Shown: in pieces, positions 46,508-56,754 of the stretch
Numbering within the stretch: position 1 is the stretch's first letter
Layout: every line of letters begins with the position of its first letter
Source of the DNA: Niebla homalea
Lineage: Eukaryota; Ascomycota; Lecanoromycetes; Lecanorales; Ramalinaceae
DNA length: 64,000 bases
Direction: 5' to 3'
Assembly: GCA_019925105.1 (NCBI GenBank)
Contig: JAHGAU010000024.1
Span: 620,001 to 684,000, forward strand
Translations under genes and position numbers: made by a program
The notes under the pieces: model-generated
Databases searched by the model: none
What the model saw: the letters and a program-made list of their open reading frames with translations, nothing else
Told to the model about the DNA's origin: nothing

Positions 46508-47842
46508 GAGTAGAAGATGTGTCGAAATGATGATGTGATTGCATTAGCTATGATACCCATTGATGCAAAAAGACCTCATGATTCCTGGAAAATTGGATGC
46601 ATTGTCTTACCAGCTTCGTTCAGAGTGTGACAGAAACACTACGCTGCTGGCTTCTGCGGCAGCCGACACATCTCCCTCATTTTTTCACTACATATATCAA
46701 AATGACACATGCATTTCCGTACTGAGAGACCGACCACTCCAACTTAGCGTAGCGGGCAAGACTTTGAAACCCCGTAAGGGCCGTCCAGACCATGCTTGGA
46801 CAGATATCCGATTGTTAGCGTTGTTCGCTCGACTCCCGCGGCCGGGCGAAGGGTTTCCTCCAAATGGGTCTCAGATACAATCAACCAATCCAATCGCACC
46901 TGGAGGGACCTACCTGAACGGCCACTGCCTTCCTGCAGATACACCGCGCAGCTTCGTTTTCGTCCATCTTTTGGACTTGGGGATTGGAATTCGGAGGAGC
47001 AGTGTGGGTGGTGCTAGGCGAGGGGAGGGTTCCTTGACCTTGGGGTTTTTGTTTGTTTGTTTGTTGATGGAATATTTGCCTGGATGGAATCTCAGTGAAT
47101 GGGTTTTCGGATACAATTGACACTCATGCCTGAAGGGACCCAGATATTACCGGGCAGTTAGCTTCCTGTATTTCTGTTTATGGACTGCAGGAATGATAGA
47201 GGAGAAGAGGGGTGTAGGTGGCACATGGCTTTCCAACGTAGAAAAGCGCGTTGCAACATGATACGGACTTGGCGCTGCACGTTTCGAGGCGGATTGCTCT
47301 GGATGCAATCGGTATCAAGCTGGAAAGTGGGAGTAATGATGTACACGTGACAAGGATGAATTCGCCGACGGCAGACCCTTGGCAGACTCAGAACATAGAT
47401 ACATTAATCTGTCTGGTGTATTTGAAGGTCAGGAACCCTCCCAGGCAAAACGAGACCAAATGGCGGTCAAACCGCTGGCACGTTTCTTCAAGAAAAATTT
47501 AAAGGCCCTCCGAAGCCTCTTTTAAAGCAATTCTGGAACAATGAGAATAGAATCAATAACCTTTGACTGTACATTACACTAGTATTGAAAACAGGAGACT
47601 TCATATTCCACCAAGTATTCACATATCAAGAGCCTTGGCACCCACGTTGTACGTCATGAGATCTGAGATCCGCCAAGCCGCGGGGACAAACGGCACGACC
47701 CGCTGTCTATCGATAAGAGCAGCGTGCCTGACGCTTTCTGAATTCAAAGTTCGGACATCCATCGTTTTGCACCTCATCTTCTCCAAATCCGTCGTGGAAT
47801 CTTGTTGAGTGAATACGATATACTACTCCACGCTACTCAGCT
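46508..47842. other. Long intergenic region, nothing firm
   Basis: There are 1335 bp. A TTTG repeat lies at about 47046-47064. A 186-codon frame at 46560-47120 shows no family pattern, and a short minus-strand frame around 46890-46970 (DENEAARCICRKAVAVQ) was not convincing. Confidence 0.45.
47046..47064. repeat. TTTG short tandem repeat
   Basis: About four TTTG units lie in the intergenic region before the gene at 47843. No function is evident. Confidence 0.6.
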
Positions 47843-48698
47843 ATGGCTGCACCAGCAGAGAAGACGCTGAAGAATCTTTCGGGGAAATGGGTCATGGTAC
47901 AATCCCCCCCCCTTCCCCCCACTATCTGTCCCACCTGACTGACCCATTGCATCAGAATAAGACATTGTCCGACGATATCGACAGGATCTTACAAATGGTA
48001 TAGACTTTCTTTCCCATCACTCATCTCATCATCAAGTCGACCTCCTCCCCCACCCTTCTCCCTTCTCTTCCCCTCATCGACACAGCCCCGCTAAGCCCTC
48101 CCCCTGGTCAGCAAAATGTCGGATGGTTCCTCCGCAAACTCATCACCTCTGCCACCATCACGCTCACCATCTCAGAATACACCTCGTCCCCCGACAATCT
48201 CACGCACATCGACATTTCCCAAGTCGCCTCTGGCGGCGTGTCCGGCACGACGGAGAAGCGTACTCTCGATTGGACGTGGCGGGAGCATACCGACGGCGTG
48301 TTTGGCACAGTGAGGGCAAAGAGTCGGTGGTGCAAGCTGGGAGAGGTGGAGGATGATGAGTGGTTGAAGACGGGCTGGCTCGATCCCAAGGGGGACTTCG
48401 TGCAGAGCTATGTGGAGAGTCAGGGGGGCGGGTGGACGGCGGATCAGTTGTGGGGTTTCGAGATGGTGGATGGGAGGAGGTATCATGTGAGGCATGTGCT
48501 GGTGAGAAAGGGGGATGATTTCAAGGAGGCGAGGTTGGTGTATGATTATCAGGGGTGAGTCACTGTTTCGTTTGTCTGCTTTCTTGGGTTCTTGATGGAT
48601 GGTGGGGAAGTGTGATATGGAGCTGATGATGAGAGGGTGGTAGTTCTGCGACGGCTGCACGAAAGGATGATGACGATGGGCTTGCTTATGGAGAGTGA
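47843..48698 (+). CDS. Small conserved fungal protein, lipocalin/FABP-like in layout
   Basis: Exons are 47843-47896, 47956-47997 (42 nt), 48112-48554 and 48644-48698, giving 197 residues. The sequence starts MAAPAEKTLKNLSGKWVMNKTLSDDIDRILQMQNVGWFLRKLI. The pattern LSGKWVMNKTLSDD with a chain of beta strands (SATITLTISEYTS, HIDISQVASGG, TLDWTWREHTDGVFGTV, RYHVRHVLVRKGD) suggests a lipid-binding beta barrel. I recall such fungal proteins only as hypothetical. The first intron holds a long C run. The last exon (SATAARKDDDDGLAYGE) depends on acceptor GGTAG at 48643; without that splice the protein ends at YDYQG, stop at 48558. No signal peptide is seen. Ligand and role are unknown. Confidence 0.75.
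47904..47920. repeat. Poly-C tract in an intron
   Basis: There are two C runs separated by TT within the first intron of the gene at 47843. The tract sits just after the donor site. Confidence 0.7.
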
Positions 48699-48840
48699 GA
48701 TCTCTGGGGATTCAGGAGCCATGCATGATTTATGACATAGCGTGCTAACGGATGTATGAAATTCCAATTGAATCCTACCACGGGACTGAACCGAGTAGAA
48801 GAACTTACGTGTCCCTTGCGAAAGCTTTCTGGGCGACGCT

Positions 48841-49194
48841 CTAGGGCTTTTCATATGTCGAAGTCGCCATCCCTTTCTTGTCCTTGCTGGCAAAGCTTGA
48901 GCCCTGCCATAGCTGTAGATCTCTGCAACTGTCAGAGAGGCTGTAAAGTAACCCAGTGTCACGGCGATCAAGCTTGAGCTTTGGCGGGCAACGTCTTGAC
49001 TGCTGTTCCACAAAGATACCTTTGGCCCCTTCATCGGCGCCATAATATGGCCAAGTCAGTCTAGCTTCATGGGCTTTGGGTGGGATAGTCGAAGGTTCCC
49101 ACATCGTGCCTGGCGGCCAGCTTCGCTCTTTGTGCGCTTGAGTGAACCATTTCAAGTCTGAAGGATAAGGATCACACTTGTGAAGTATTTCCAT
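48841..49194 (-). CDS. Doubtful small open frame behind dynamitin
   Basis: This is an uninterrupted 117-residue frame starting MEILHKCDPYPSDLKWFTQAHKE. Its ATG overlaps the last 23 nt of dynamitin on the same strand in another frame. The first 55 residues (WPPGTMWEPSTIPPKAHEARLTWPYYGADEGAK) have an even, protein-like composition. The middle does not, and another frame there shows a hydrophobic segment (LIAVTLGYFTASLTVAEIY). A spliced small gene using the donor GTATCT near 49018 is possible. I recognise no family, and it may equally be dynamitin 3' untranslated sequence. Confidence 0.22.
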   Translation of the reverse strand: MEILHKCDPYPSDLKWFTQAHKERSWPPGTMWEPSTIPPKAHEARLTWPYYGADEGAKGIFVEQQSRRCPPKLKLDRRDTGLLYSLSDSCRDLQLWQGSSFASKDKKGMATSTYEKP

Positions 49195-50621
49195 CAAGTG
49201 TCTTCATTCTTTCCTCTAGATCTTTGACCCACGTTTCCACAATTTCGGTATTCTCTTTCATCGTCCCTTGGCTCTCCTGCATCGCCCTCTCAACTTTCTC
49301 GAGGCTTTCTCGCCATGCGTGGAGTTCTTGACTTATTTCCTCTTGTCGGTTCTCCGCATCAGCCAATTTCTGACTGGCTGATGTAGCATCGGCATGAACA
49401 TCTTTGAGCGACCTGAGCCGATCTAACACTGATGGCAAGAGAGGAGCGAGATACTCTATTGTGCTCAATGTACCGTACAATGCATTGATCTTCGCAACTT
49501 GTTCCGAATCGTCAGCGGCCTTCCCTTCCTTCATTGAGGAGGACCCCGGCCGAACGCTACCCGAACTCTGGGACTCCGCTGCTTGCAATTTCCTTCGTTC
49601 TAATGCTTCTGTCTCAAGCGCAAGCTCCCGCACTCGCCCTTTGAATGCATCATGAAAGGTGTCATCCAACAATGAGAATGAAGCAAATTGCTGGTCAAGC
49701 AGCTCCAATGTGGGCAACAAAGGCTTGCTTTGCGTCTGATCTTGACTGGGCAAGGATATGGTATCAACTCCCAGAGCATGTTCTAATTGGCTCAGTCGGG
49801 CATCGAAATCAGCAATGTGAGTAAGATTAGAGTGTGACTGTGGTGAGTGGGCAGGTACATTGGGTACTTCGGAGGTACGTCTTTCGCGGTCCATTTGCTT
49901 TGCCGCAACATCAGTGGTCAACTGTTTCGAGGTTGAAGACACATCAATATTGCGGATGAAGGTCTGCGCTGTGGATCCGTTTGGCTGGGAAGCAGATGCA
50001 TTGACGATTTGTAGGGCTTTAGCGAGGTTGTCAACCTCGGAGATATTGCGTGAATCTTGCTGGCTTGGTTCAATTTTTGCTTCCCCAGATTTCCGGTCGT
50101 ACTCCCCTTTAAGCTCAGCGATTTCCCTTTGAAGCCTGGCAAGCTTTCTTTCCAAGCTTTCAGCCTCTTCACCATCATCTGACAAATTGACATCATTAAT
50201 TATGTCCTCACCATGTTTTGGCCGTCTTCTCTCGAGTGATCTATGACCTTGCCGCTTCTTGATGCCATTCTGAGTCGCATAAAATTCCCTTTCCCTCCTA
50301 GGAAGAAATCGCGTCCTTGCCTCATCTTGGTTGATGCGATGCCGATCTATGCCATTTGTCTGATCGTCCAAACCACCGTTATACTGAGAGTCGGGTGAAT
50401 CCGATCGAAGAGTAGCAGTCTCTATGGCTATTAGATCTGTCCGATTGGATCCGGTCTCACTCTAGCTTACGGGATTGGTTGAATTGTCGTCAGTCAGCTC
50501 CGGAGTTTCGTATATATCTGGTGCAGGATCCTAAGACATAAAGGTCAGAATCTCCTTTCTTTGAGTCCACATTGATACATACTAGATCTGGAAGACCAGC
50601 GTATTTCCTAACACTTGTCAT
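49172..50621 (-). CDS. Dynactin subunit 2, dynamitin (p50/JNM1)
   Basis: Dynamitin holds the shoulder of the dynactin complex, the cofactor of cytoplasmic dynein. Exons (minus strand) are 50621-50583, 50530-50471 and 50419-49172, giving 448 residues. The start MTSVRKYAGLPDL-DPAPDIYETPEL is the family N-terminus and is split by a 52-nt intron. The second intron (51 nt) uses acceptor TAGAG, because the nearer AG would break the frame. It leads into TATLRSDSPDS and IDRHRINQDEARTRF, another fungal dynamitin block. The rest is mainly coiled coil: EEAESLERKLARLQREIAELKGEY, FDARLSQLEHALG, INALYGTLSTIEYLAPLLPSVLDRL and a C-terminal helix ending near LEERMKTL. It is divergent from MPH1. Confidence 0.9.
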
Positions 50622-50882
50622 CTTTAAATGGTCGCTTGATGCTTGTTAATACTTGCAACCTTAGCACGCCCACTTGGCTCAGACGTTATATTGAACGCGT
50701 TTCGGGAATAGACGATCAGCTTTGTCATAATGCCGGACCTATTCCACTGATATCCGCATCTGGAAGAGATCTGCGGTCGCGACTTCCGAGTACAGCAACT
50801 CACTTCAACGCGTAGTTTGTGAGAAACTTCTTATGGATACAGCTTTCCTTCCCCCGGTGTGGAGCTGAGCCGACTCGATCGC
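50622..50882. promoter_or_regulatory. Shared upstream region of dynamitin and MPH1 with two ACGCGT (MCB-type) sites
   Basis: These 261 bp contain ACGCGT at 50695-50700 and 50808-50813. ACGCGT is the MluI cell-cycle box bound by MBF at G1/S genes in yeasts. The second copy lies 70 bp before the MPH1 ATG. A role is inferred and not shown. Confidence 0.5.
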
Positions 50883-53800
50883 ATGTTTGACATGTCGCAA
50901 AGTTGTGATGATCCATCTACATCCCTTGTATATGAAGATTCATCAAATAATGACGGTAGAGGTCGTAAGAGAAGACGTCTCAATCACCTAGCTCTGGCCA
51001 ATGATCTTGATGATTCACTGAGTGAAGATGAGCTCGCCTCTTCTGTCATATCCCCAGTATCCCACAACAAGGATAATTCTCCAGAGAAAACCGATGACAA
51101 GCCAAGATCGAGATTTAAGATTCATATACCAAAAAACGCGGACATTCCACTTGATGCATTTCTAACCCAACCACCAGATCGCTCGTCAAGCCCCTATAGA
51201 ATAGAAAGATTTGTGTGGCAAAAACCGCCTCGACCAAGTCCGGCCCGAGAACCGCCAACTGCACCCCAATCACTCAATCCCCATGTCAGTACGACATCGG
51301 CACATGCTCCTTTATCCAATGTTACCGCCAATCCGGATGTCTTTGACATCGACCAGGACGAGGAAGACTTTCTTGCTGACATTCCATCGGACGCCTTTGA
51401 CTGTCCAAATGTCAGGCATCAGGGACAGGTTCCGCCGGATGGCATCCCTACTGATCTGAGAGCTTCGCCTATTGGTCGGCAAGCTATAGCTGCCCCTCGA
51501 GCTAATCTACAACAGACCACGCTTTTTGGGACACAGGTCCCCTCCATAGCTTCTCAGACCCCGTCAAACCAGTCAAAAAGAAAACATAACTTCTTATTAG
51601 CCAATCGGACAGAGCCTCCCACCCATCATAAGCTGGATCGCGACATGATGGACACCTGGGTATATCCGACCAATCTTGGGAGAATCCGTGACTATCAATT
51701 TAGCATTGTCGCCAAGGGCCTTTATCACAATATGTTGGTCGCTTTGCCCACGGGGCTCGGCAAGACCTTCATCGCTGCCACCATAATGCTCAACTGGTAC
51801 CGCTGGACTAAGGATGCCCAGATTGTATTTGCTGCCCCTACTAGGCCTCTTGTGTCTCAACAGATCAAGGCCTGTTTTGAGATTGCTGGGATTCCTAGGT
51901 CTGCCACTACCATGTTGACGGGCAATACACCACCTGGCCTCAGAGCTGAGGAATGGCGCTCAAAACGAGTCTTTTTCATGACGCCACAAACTCTGGTTAA
52001 TGATCTGAAGACCGGCATCTGTGACTCAAAAAGGCTGGTTTTGATTGTCGTGGACGAAGCACACCGTGCTACGGGCAATTATGCATACGTCGAAGTCATC
52101 AACTTTGTGAAACGATTCAACACGAGCTTTCGTGTTCTTGCGCTCACAGCAACGCCAGGCTCGTCCATCGAGGGCGTCCAAGAGGTAATTGACGGCTTAG
52201 GCATAGCCAGGATTGAGATTCGAACAGAGGAGTCCCTCGACATCCGCCAATACGTCCACGCTCGCAAAATTGACACTGTTTTGTTCGATAATTCTGATGA
52301 AATGGCTATGATCATGGATTTGTTCTCGAAAGCGCTGCAACCTGCTGTTAACAAATTGACTGGCATGAATGCCTACTGGAACAAAGATCCAATGACATTG
52401 ACGCCATACGGATGCACACAGGCCCGCATAAAATGGGCCGCTACTGATGCGGGAAAGAAAGCGTCTTGGCCGGTAAAAGCCATGGTAATGAATACCTTCA
52501 GTCTACTTGCAAGTCTTTCTCATGCCATTGAACTGCTGAAGTTTCACGGCATTGGCCCCTTTTACCGCAAGGTTCTAGAATTTCGCACCTCGCTTCATGC
52601 AGGTGGCAAGAAGGGAGGAAAGGACGGCAATCTAATCAACGAACATCCAGAATTTCAATCAATGATGTCTCGTGTGCAGCTTTGGATCAACACACCTGAT
52701 TTTGTCGGACATCCAAAGCTCGAGTATTTGCAAGATGTGGTCATGAACCACTTCCTAGACGCGAGTGAAGGCAGAGGGCCCACTGATCCTTCAAGTACGA
52801 GAATCATGATCTTCTCTCACTACCGTGACAGTGCCGAGGAGATTGCTCGAGTACTGCGAAGGCACGACCCTATGATCAGACCACATGTGTTTGTCGGTCA
52901 ATCAAACACGAAGGGCTCCGATGGTATGGACCAGAAGACACAGCTTGAGCTGATCAATAAATTCAAAAGCGGGATCTACAACACACTCGTTGCTACTTCA
53001 ATTGGCGAAGAAGGGTTGGACATCGGAGAGGTCGATCTAATCATTTGTTACGACGCCTCGGCATCTCCGATTAGGATGTTGCAGCGTATGGGTCGAACTG
53101 GTCGAAAGCGGGCTGGCAACATAGTTGTCACATTGATGAGGGGTAAGGAAGAGAACAATTTCATCAAAGCAAAGGACAATTACGAGAAGATGCAAGTTGA
53201 AATTGCGTCAGGCGTGAGATTCAATTTCCATGATGAAGATTCGCGCCGGATCGTCCCAAAAGACATTCAGCCCGTTGTGGACAAGAGAATGATTGAGATA
53301 CCGCCTGAGAACACGCAGGCGGACCTCCCAGAACCGACGAAAAGGGGTAGGCCACCAAAAAGGCCTCCGAAGAAATTTCAAATGCCAGATAATGTCCGCA
53401 CGGGTTTCACCAAGGCTTCTCGCATGTATGGGGACGAGGCGGACGATGACAGTGATCAAGTGACAAGGAAGCCAAGGCCTAAGCTAGTAAGGCCACCAAG
53501 TCCGATACCTGTTCCTCAGCTCAATGAGGTCCTTCTCACTCCAGCAGACCAGGCAAGATTTGAACGTCACTATCTTGATATCAAGGGGGATTTCTCGCAA
53601 ACTGTCGAGATACCACGAGTCGATGCTTTCTCAAGTCTACAACGGGTAGCCAGGCCCACAAAACATGTTGGACACAGTCTCACCACCAACAGATTTGTCC
53701 AAACCATGAGTTGCATAGCTAAATCTTCGAAAGAAACTTCGACCTCCTATGAAGAGACATTGGATGAACATACAAAGGTGCAAGGACAAGTCCAAGCAGA

Positions 53801-54206
53801 CAAAAGAACGCGATACATTGAGAGTCTAATTGCAGGGACCCCAAGGACTTCGACACAGACGTCCAACAGAATCGACGCATCGCCCCCTGATTCGCTTCAG
53901 TCAGAGGACAGGATCAAGGAGTCGCCCACTGAAATCATGAACATTGTTGACGACTCAAGCAGTCCGACCAAACATGAGAGCGATGATGCCTTATCCTCTA
54001 CATCTTTCCCTCCGCAGCCGCAGTCTGAGCAAGTCGAGCCGTTTTATCGCTTGCAAAAGAAAGACGATAATGACACGTCTGAATGTGAAGAAGAGTTGCC
54101 TGACCTGGGTGATCTTGTTCACAAGAATAGGACGTTAGAAGGAAAAGCCTCCGCCTATGCTCGAGGTGCAAGGAATTTGGTGCTAGAGGATAGTGATGAC
54201 GAGTGA
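50883..54206 (+). CDS. MPH1: ATP-dependent 3'-5' DNA helicase MPH1 (FANCM family)
   Basis: MPH1/FANCM remodels stalled forks and dissociates D-loops in error-free repair. The single exon gives 1107 residues from the ATG at 50883 (MFDMSQSCDD). The frame is open to 50859 but without an ATG. The N-terminal ~240 residues are disordered. The helicase has YQFSIVAKGLYHN, ALPTGLGKTFIAA (motif I), VFAAPTRPLVSQQ, VVDEAHRATGNYAYVEV (DEAH), ALTATPGS, and a FANCM-type insert domain. Motifs ATSIGEEGLDIGEVDLIICYD and QRMGRTGRKRAGN complete the core. Downstream, TKRGRPPKRPPKKF is an AT-hook-like basic patch and the tail is Ser/Asp-rich. Size and motif order match other filamentous-fungal mph1 proteins (about 1100 residues). 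Confidence 0.95.
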   Translation: MFDMSQSCDDPSTSLVYEDSSNNDGRGRKRRRLNHLALANDLDDSLSEDELASSVISPVSHNKDNSPEKTDDKPRSRFKIHIPKNADIPLDAFLTQPPDRSSSPYRIERFVWQKPPRPSPAREPPTAPQSLNPHVSTTSAHAPLSNVTANPDVFDIDQDEEDFLADIPSDAFDCPNVRHQGQVPPDGIPTDLRASPIGRQAIAAPRANLQQTTLFGTQVPSIASQTPSNQSKRKHNFLLANRTEPPTHHKLDRDMMDTWVYPTNLGRIRDYQFSIVAKGLYHNMLVALPTGLGKTFIAATIMLNWYRWTKDAQIVFAAPTRPLVSQQIKACFEIAGIPRSATTMLTGNTPPGLRAEEWRSKRVFFMTPQTLVNDLKTGICDSKRLVLIVVDEAHRATGNYAYVEVINFVKRFNTSFRVLALTATPGSSIEGVQEVIDGLGIARIEIRTEESLDIRQYVHARKIDTVLFDNSDEMAMIMDLFSKALQPAVNKLTGMNAYWNKDPMTLTPYGCTQARIKWAATDAGKKASWPVKAMVMNTFSLLASLSHAIELLKFHGIGPFYRKVLEFRTSLHAGGKKGGKDGNLINEHPEFQSMMSRVQLWINTPDFVGHPKLEYLQDVVMNHFLDASEGRGPTDPSSTRIMIFSHYRDSAEEIARVLRRHDPMIRPHVFVGQSNTKGSDGMDQKTQLELINKFKSGIYNTLVATSIGEEGLDIGEVDLIICYDASASPIRMLQRMGRTGRKRAGNIVVTLMRGKEENNFIKAKDNYEKMQVEIASGVRFNFHDEDSRRIVPKDIQPVVDKRMIEIPPENTQADLPEPTKRGRPPKRPPKKFQMPDNVRTGFTKASRMYGDEADDDSDQVTRKPRPKLVRPPSPIPVPQLNEVLLTPADQARFERHYLDIKGDFSQTVEIPRVDAFSSLQRVARPTKHVGHSLTTNRFVQTMSCIAKSSKETSTSYEETLDEHTKVQGQVQADKRTRYIESLIAGTPRTSTQTSNRIDASPPDSLQSEDRIKESPTEIMNIVDDSSSPTKHESDDALSSTSFPPQPQSEQVEPFYRLQKKDDNDTSECEEELPDLGDLVHKNRTLEGKASAYARGARNLVLEDSDDE

Positions 54207-54527
54207 AGAGCATGTATGGCAAAATACAGACGGCTGGTTGGCAAGAGGGATGATGAGGGGAGGTGGGGTAGATGCTAAATAGGAGCTACCCAATTTGGAT
54301 CCTCGCTCTTGGAGACCAAGAGCTTCGTTTTGTTTAGATACCCCATACAGCGAATGCGAAACTTGATGATCTCCTTTCGGGCTCGTTCCTCGTGCTAGTA
54401 TCTCTCTCCTAGTCTTACCGTTTGCCTGTGACTTCTGACTAAAGCCGCACACTATGCGGACTTCCACTCATTGCCAGTAAACACTCGTGTCACACATTCT
54501 TATTACACCTTTTCTTTTTCCACCGAG
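54207..54527. other. Intergenic region and capping-protein upstream region
   Basis: There are 321 bp between MPH1 and the capping-protein gene. T-rich sequence just before 54528 fits a promoter or leader. No gene was seen. Confidence 0.45.
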
Positions 54528-55745
54528 ATGGCAACAGATCAGTTTGACAGTGCGCTGTAGGTGACTCATGTAGCTGCACCAATAGTAAGTATGACATGTG
54601 TGGCTGATCATCTTCCCCAGCGATCTCCTCCGCCGACTTCCCCCATCTTCCACAACCGCATCGCTAAACAAGATCTGCGCGCTTGCTCCCCACCTGACCG
54701 AGGATCTCCTATCCTCTGTCGACCAACCGCTCGAAGTCAAGCGCTGCAAGAAGACTGGCCGCGATTACCTGCTGTGCGACTACAACCGTGATGGCGATAG
54801 CTGGAGAAGCCCATGGAGCAATGAGTTCGAGTACCATGGGAGTGGAAATGGTGAGGGGGAGGAAGAAGAGGGCGTGAAGCCCAGCGAGCGAGTTCGCAAG
54901 ATGGAGGTTGCGATGGGTGAGGGGATGGAGGTCTACCGTGAATTGTGAGTGCACAATCCTGCCTTCATACCTCACGCTCTATTCGGAAGTCTGCCTGTTG
55001 CCAAATTCGGGGCAACGACGACAGTTCGATCCATCAATGTCTTGCAGCCACAGTCCTCCGTTACTTGGGACTGTACCATCTAATTATTGAGACTAGGTAT
55101 TATGAAGGTGGGGTGAGCAGTGTCTACTTTTGGGACCTTGACGATGGATTCGCAGGGGTGATACTACTTAAGAAAAGTGGGTTTTGATTCTTCATCAGAT
55201 GTCCCATGAGGTAAACGAGTCTGATCTCACTCGACATCTAGCAACACCGAAGGGCAAAAGCGAAGGCGGCTGGGACTCAATACATGTCTTCGAGGCTATC
55301 GATCGAGCGCGCACGGCCCACTACAAGCTCACAAGTACTGTGATGTTACGGCTCAGTACAGCAAACAACGCGCTCGGGGAGATGGATTTGAGTGGCAACA
55401 TGACGAGACAGGTTGAGCAAGACATGCCAGTGACTGATGACTCGAGTCACATCGTCAATGCAGGAAAGATGGTGGAGGACATGGAGTTGAAGATGAGGAA
55501 CCTTCTGCGTACGGCTCCCATTCGTTGTTCATGTATGCCATGACGATATACTTACTTTTGTTCGAAGAGGAGGTCTACTTTGGCAAAGCAAAAGACGTGG
55601 TGGGAGATCTTCGCAGTACGCAATACTCTGCCATCACCACTTCATGACGAGGCTCGGCTCACTTCCCCTAGGCATACCTCCTCTGACCGAAGCCAACCGC
55701 GATAGAGCGACACACCGAGAGATGATTGATTCAATGAAGAGATGA
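54528..55745 (+). CDS. CAP2: F-actin-capping protein subunit beta (CapZ beta)
   Basis: With its alpha partner this subunit caps actin-filament barbed ends. Exons are 54528-54556, 54621-54944, 55097-55176, 55242-55508, 55568-55615 and 55672-55745, giving 273 residues, the usual family length. Introns are 64, 152, 65, 59 and 56 nt. Joined sequence reads [20 protein letters not shown] and [70 protein letters not shown] and WDSIHVFE follow. Then come [32 protein letters not shown] and [17 protein letters not shown]. The end is MIDSMKR. The first exon must end at CT before GTAGGT, because continuing would hit a TAG at once. With six exons, two of them under 50 nt, it is among the most split genes of the window. 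Confidence 0.95.
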
Positions 55746-56754
55746 GCAAACCTAGCTTGAAAGGCATTGATGCGAGTCTGCCGAAACGTGCATTTGCCAT
55801 AAGCAGAATTTAGCATGCAAAACCCCCAGTATATCGTGCAAATATCTGAACACGGTGTCGGTGGGTATGTGTAGACGAAAAGCCACGACAGTAGGTGCCG
55901 AATTATAAAGTAGAGTCATGCGTCGAGAAAAGTTGCTCATCAAGGCTTGATAAAGCAGCGACAAGACATGTTGACAATTGAGTTGTTGAAGGGACATTTG
56001 TATGTATTTGGCCAAAATGGCTCCTCTTCAGTGCGTCGGCTAAAAGGACTTGGGTCTTTGTCAAGTCTGAGAAGCTCTGCGGGCTGGGTGAAATCTAAAT
56101 GAATCGCATCTTCAGCAAGCAGTAAGACAACTGTACTAAGTGACCTGGAAGTTGTGTCTTTGCTCTTTCACCATATATCAATTACCATGTGCACGCCCAA
56201 ACGTGATACCCCCACCTTCTTCTTCAAGATCGAGCTGGCTTTGGTACAGTATTGAAAGTCTTTGGCATGTTTTCGGTAGCTGGACAATTGATAGGATGAA
56301 CCACTGATGCTGTTTTGATTGTTGAAGATGAGATATCGATGGTAGTGACGAAGAGGGTGAAGGCATGTCGTCGAATTTGGGCAAGCGAAAAGCGCTAGCG
56401 CAATTTAGATGGTGTGGCAGGACAAGCCGACGAGGGTGAGAACGAGAGGGAAAAACCCACTCCCATCATATGTCTCCTTTGCATGGCTCAGCCCATATCC
56501 CAACCAGTGTTATGACAATAGACACTCTCTATAAAAAGGTTGCGTTCATTCCATGACCAGAAAAGGTGCCAAAGGTAACACTGTCTCGATCACTTGTGAA
56601 TTTATGTGGCGCACTCTACGTAAGATAGTCTTCCCCTTAGCATCCGTATATTGGTCATCTGACATTTCAGCAGCAACACTCTTTTCTCTCTTCAATGTTT
56701 CATTCTTCAAATCAACAAGATCAGGCTCTGAAAAGCAGTGGAACGGTCTAAACG
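55746..56754. other. Intergenic region before the LSD1-type gene
   Basis: There are 1009 bp with no supportable gene. A TATAAAAAG box-like sequence is at about 56530-56538. The rest probably holds the 5' leader and promoter of the demethylase gene. Confidence 0.45.

Noticed and set aside
46560..47120. 186-codon + strand frame in the gap after COQ6
   Set aside because: It has no family pattern, uneven composition and no plausible splice partner. The opposite-strand frame with CICRK was also too short to call.
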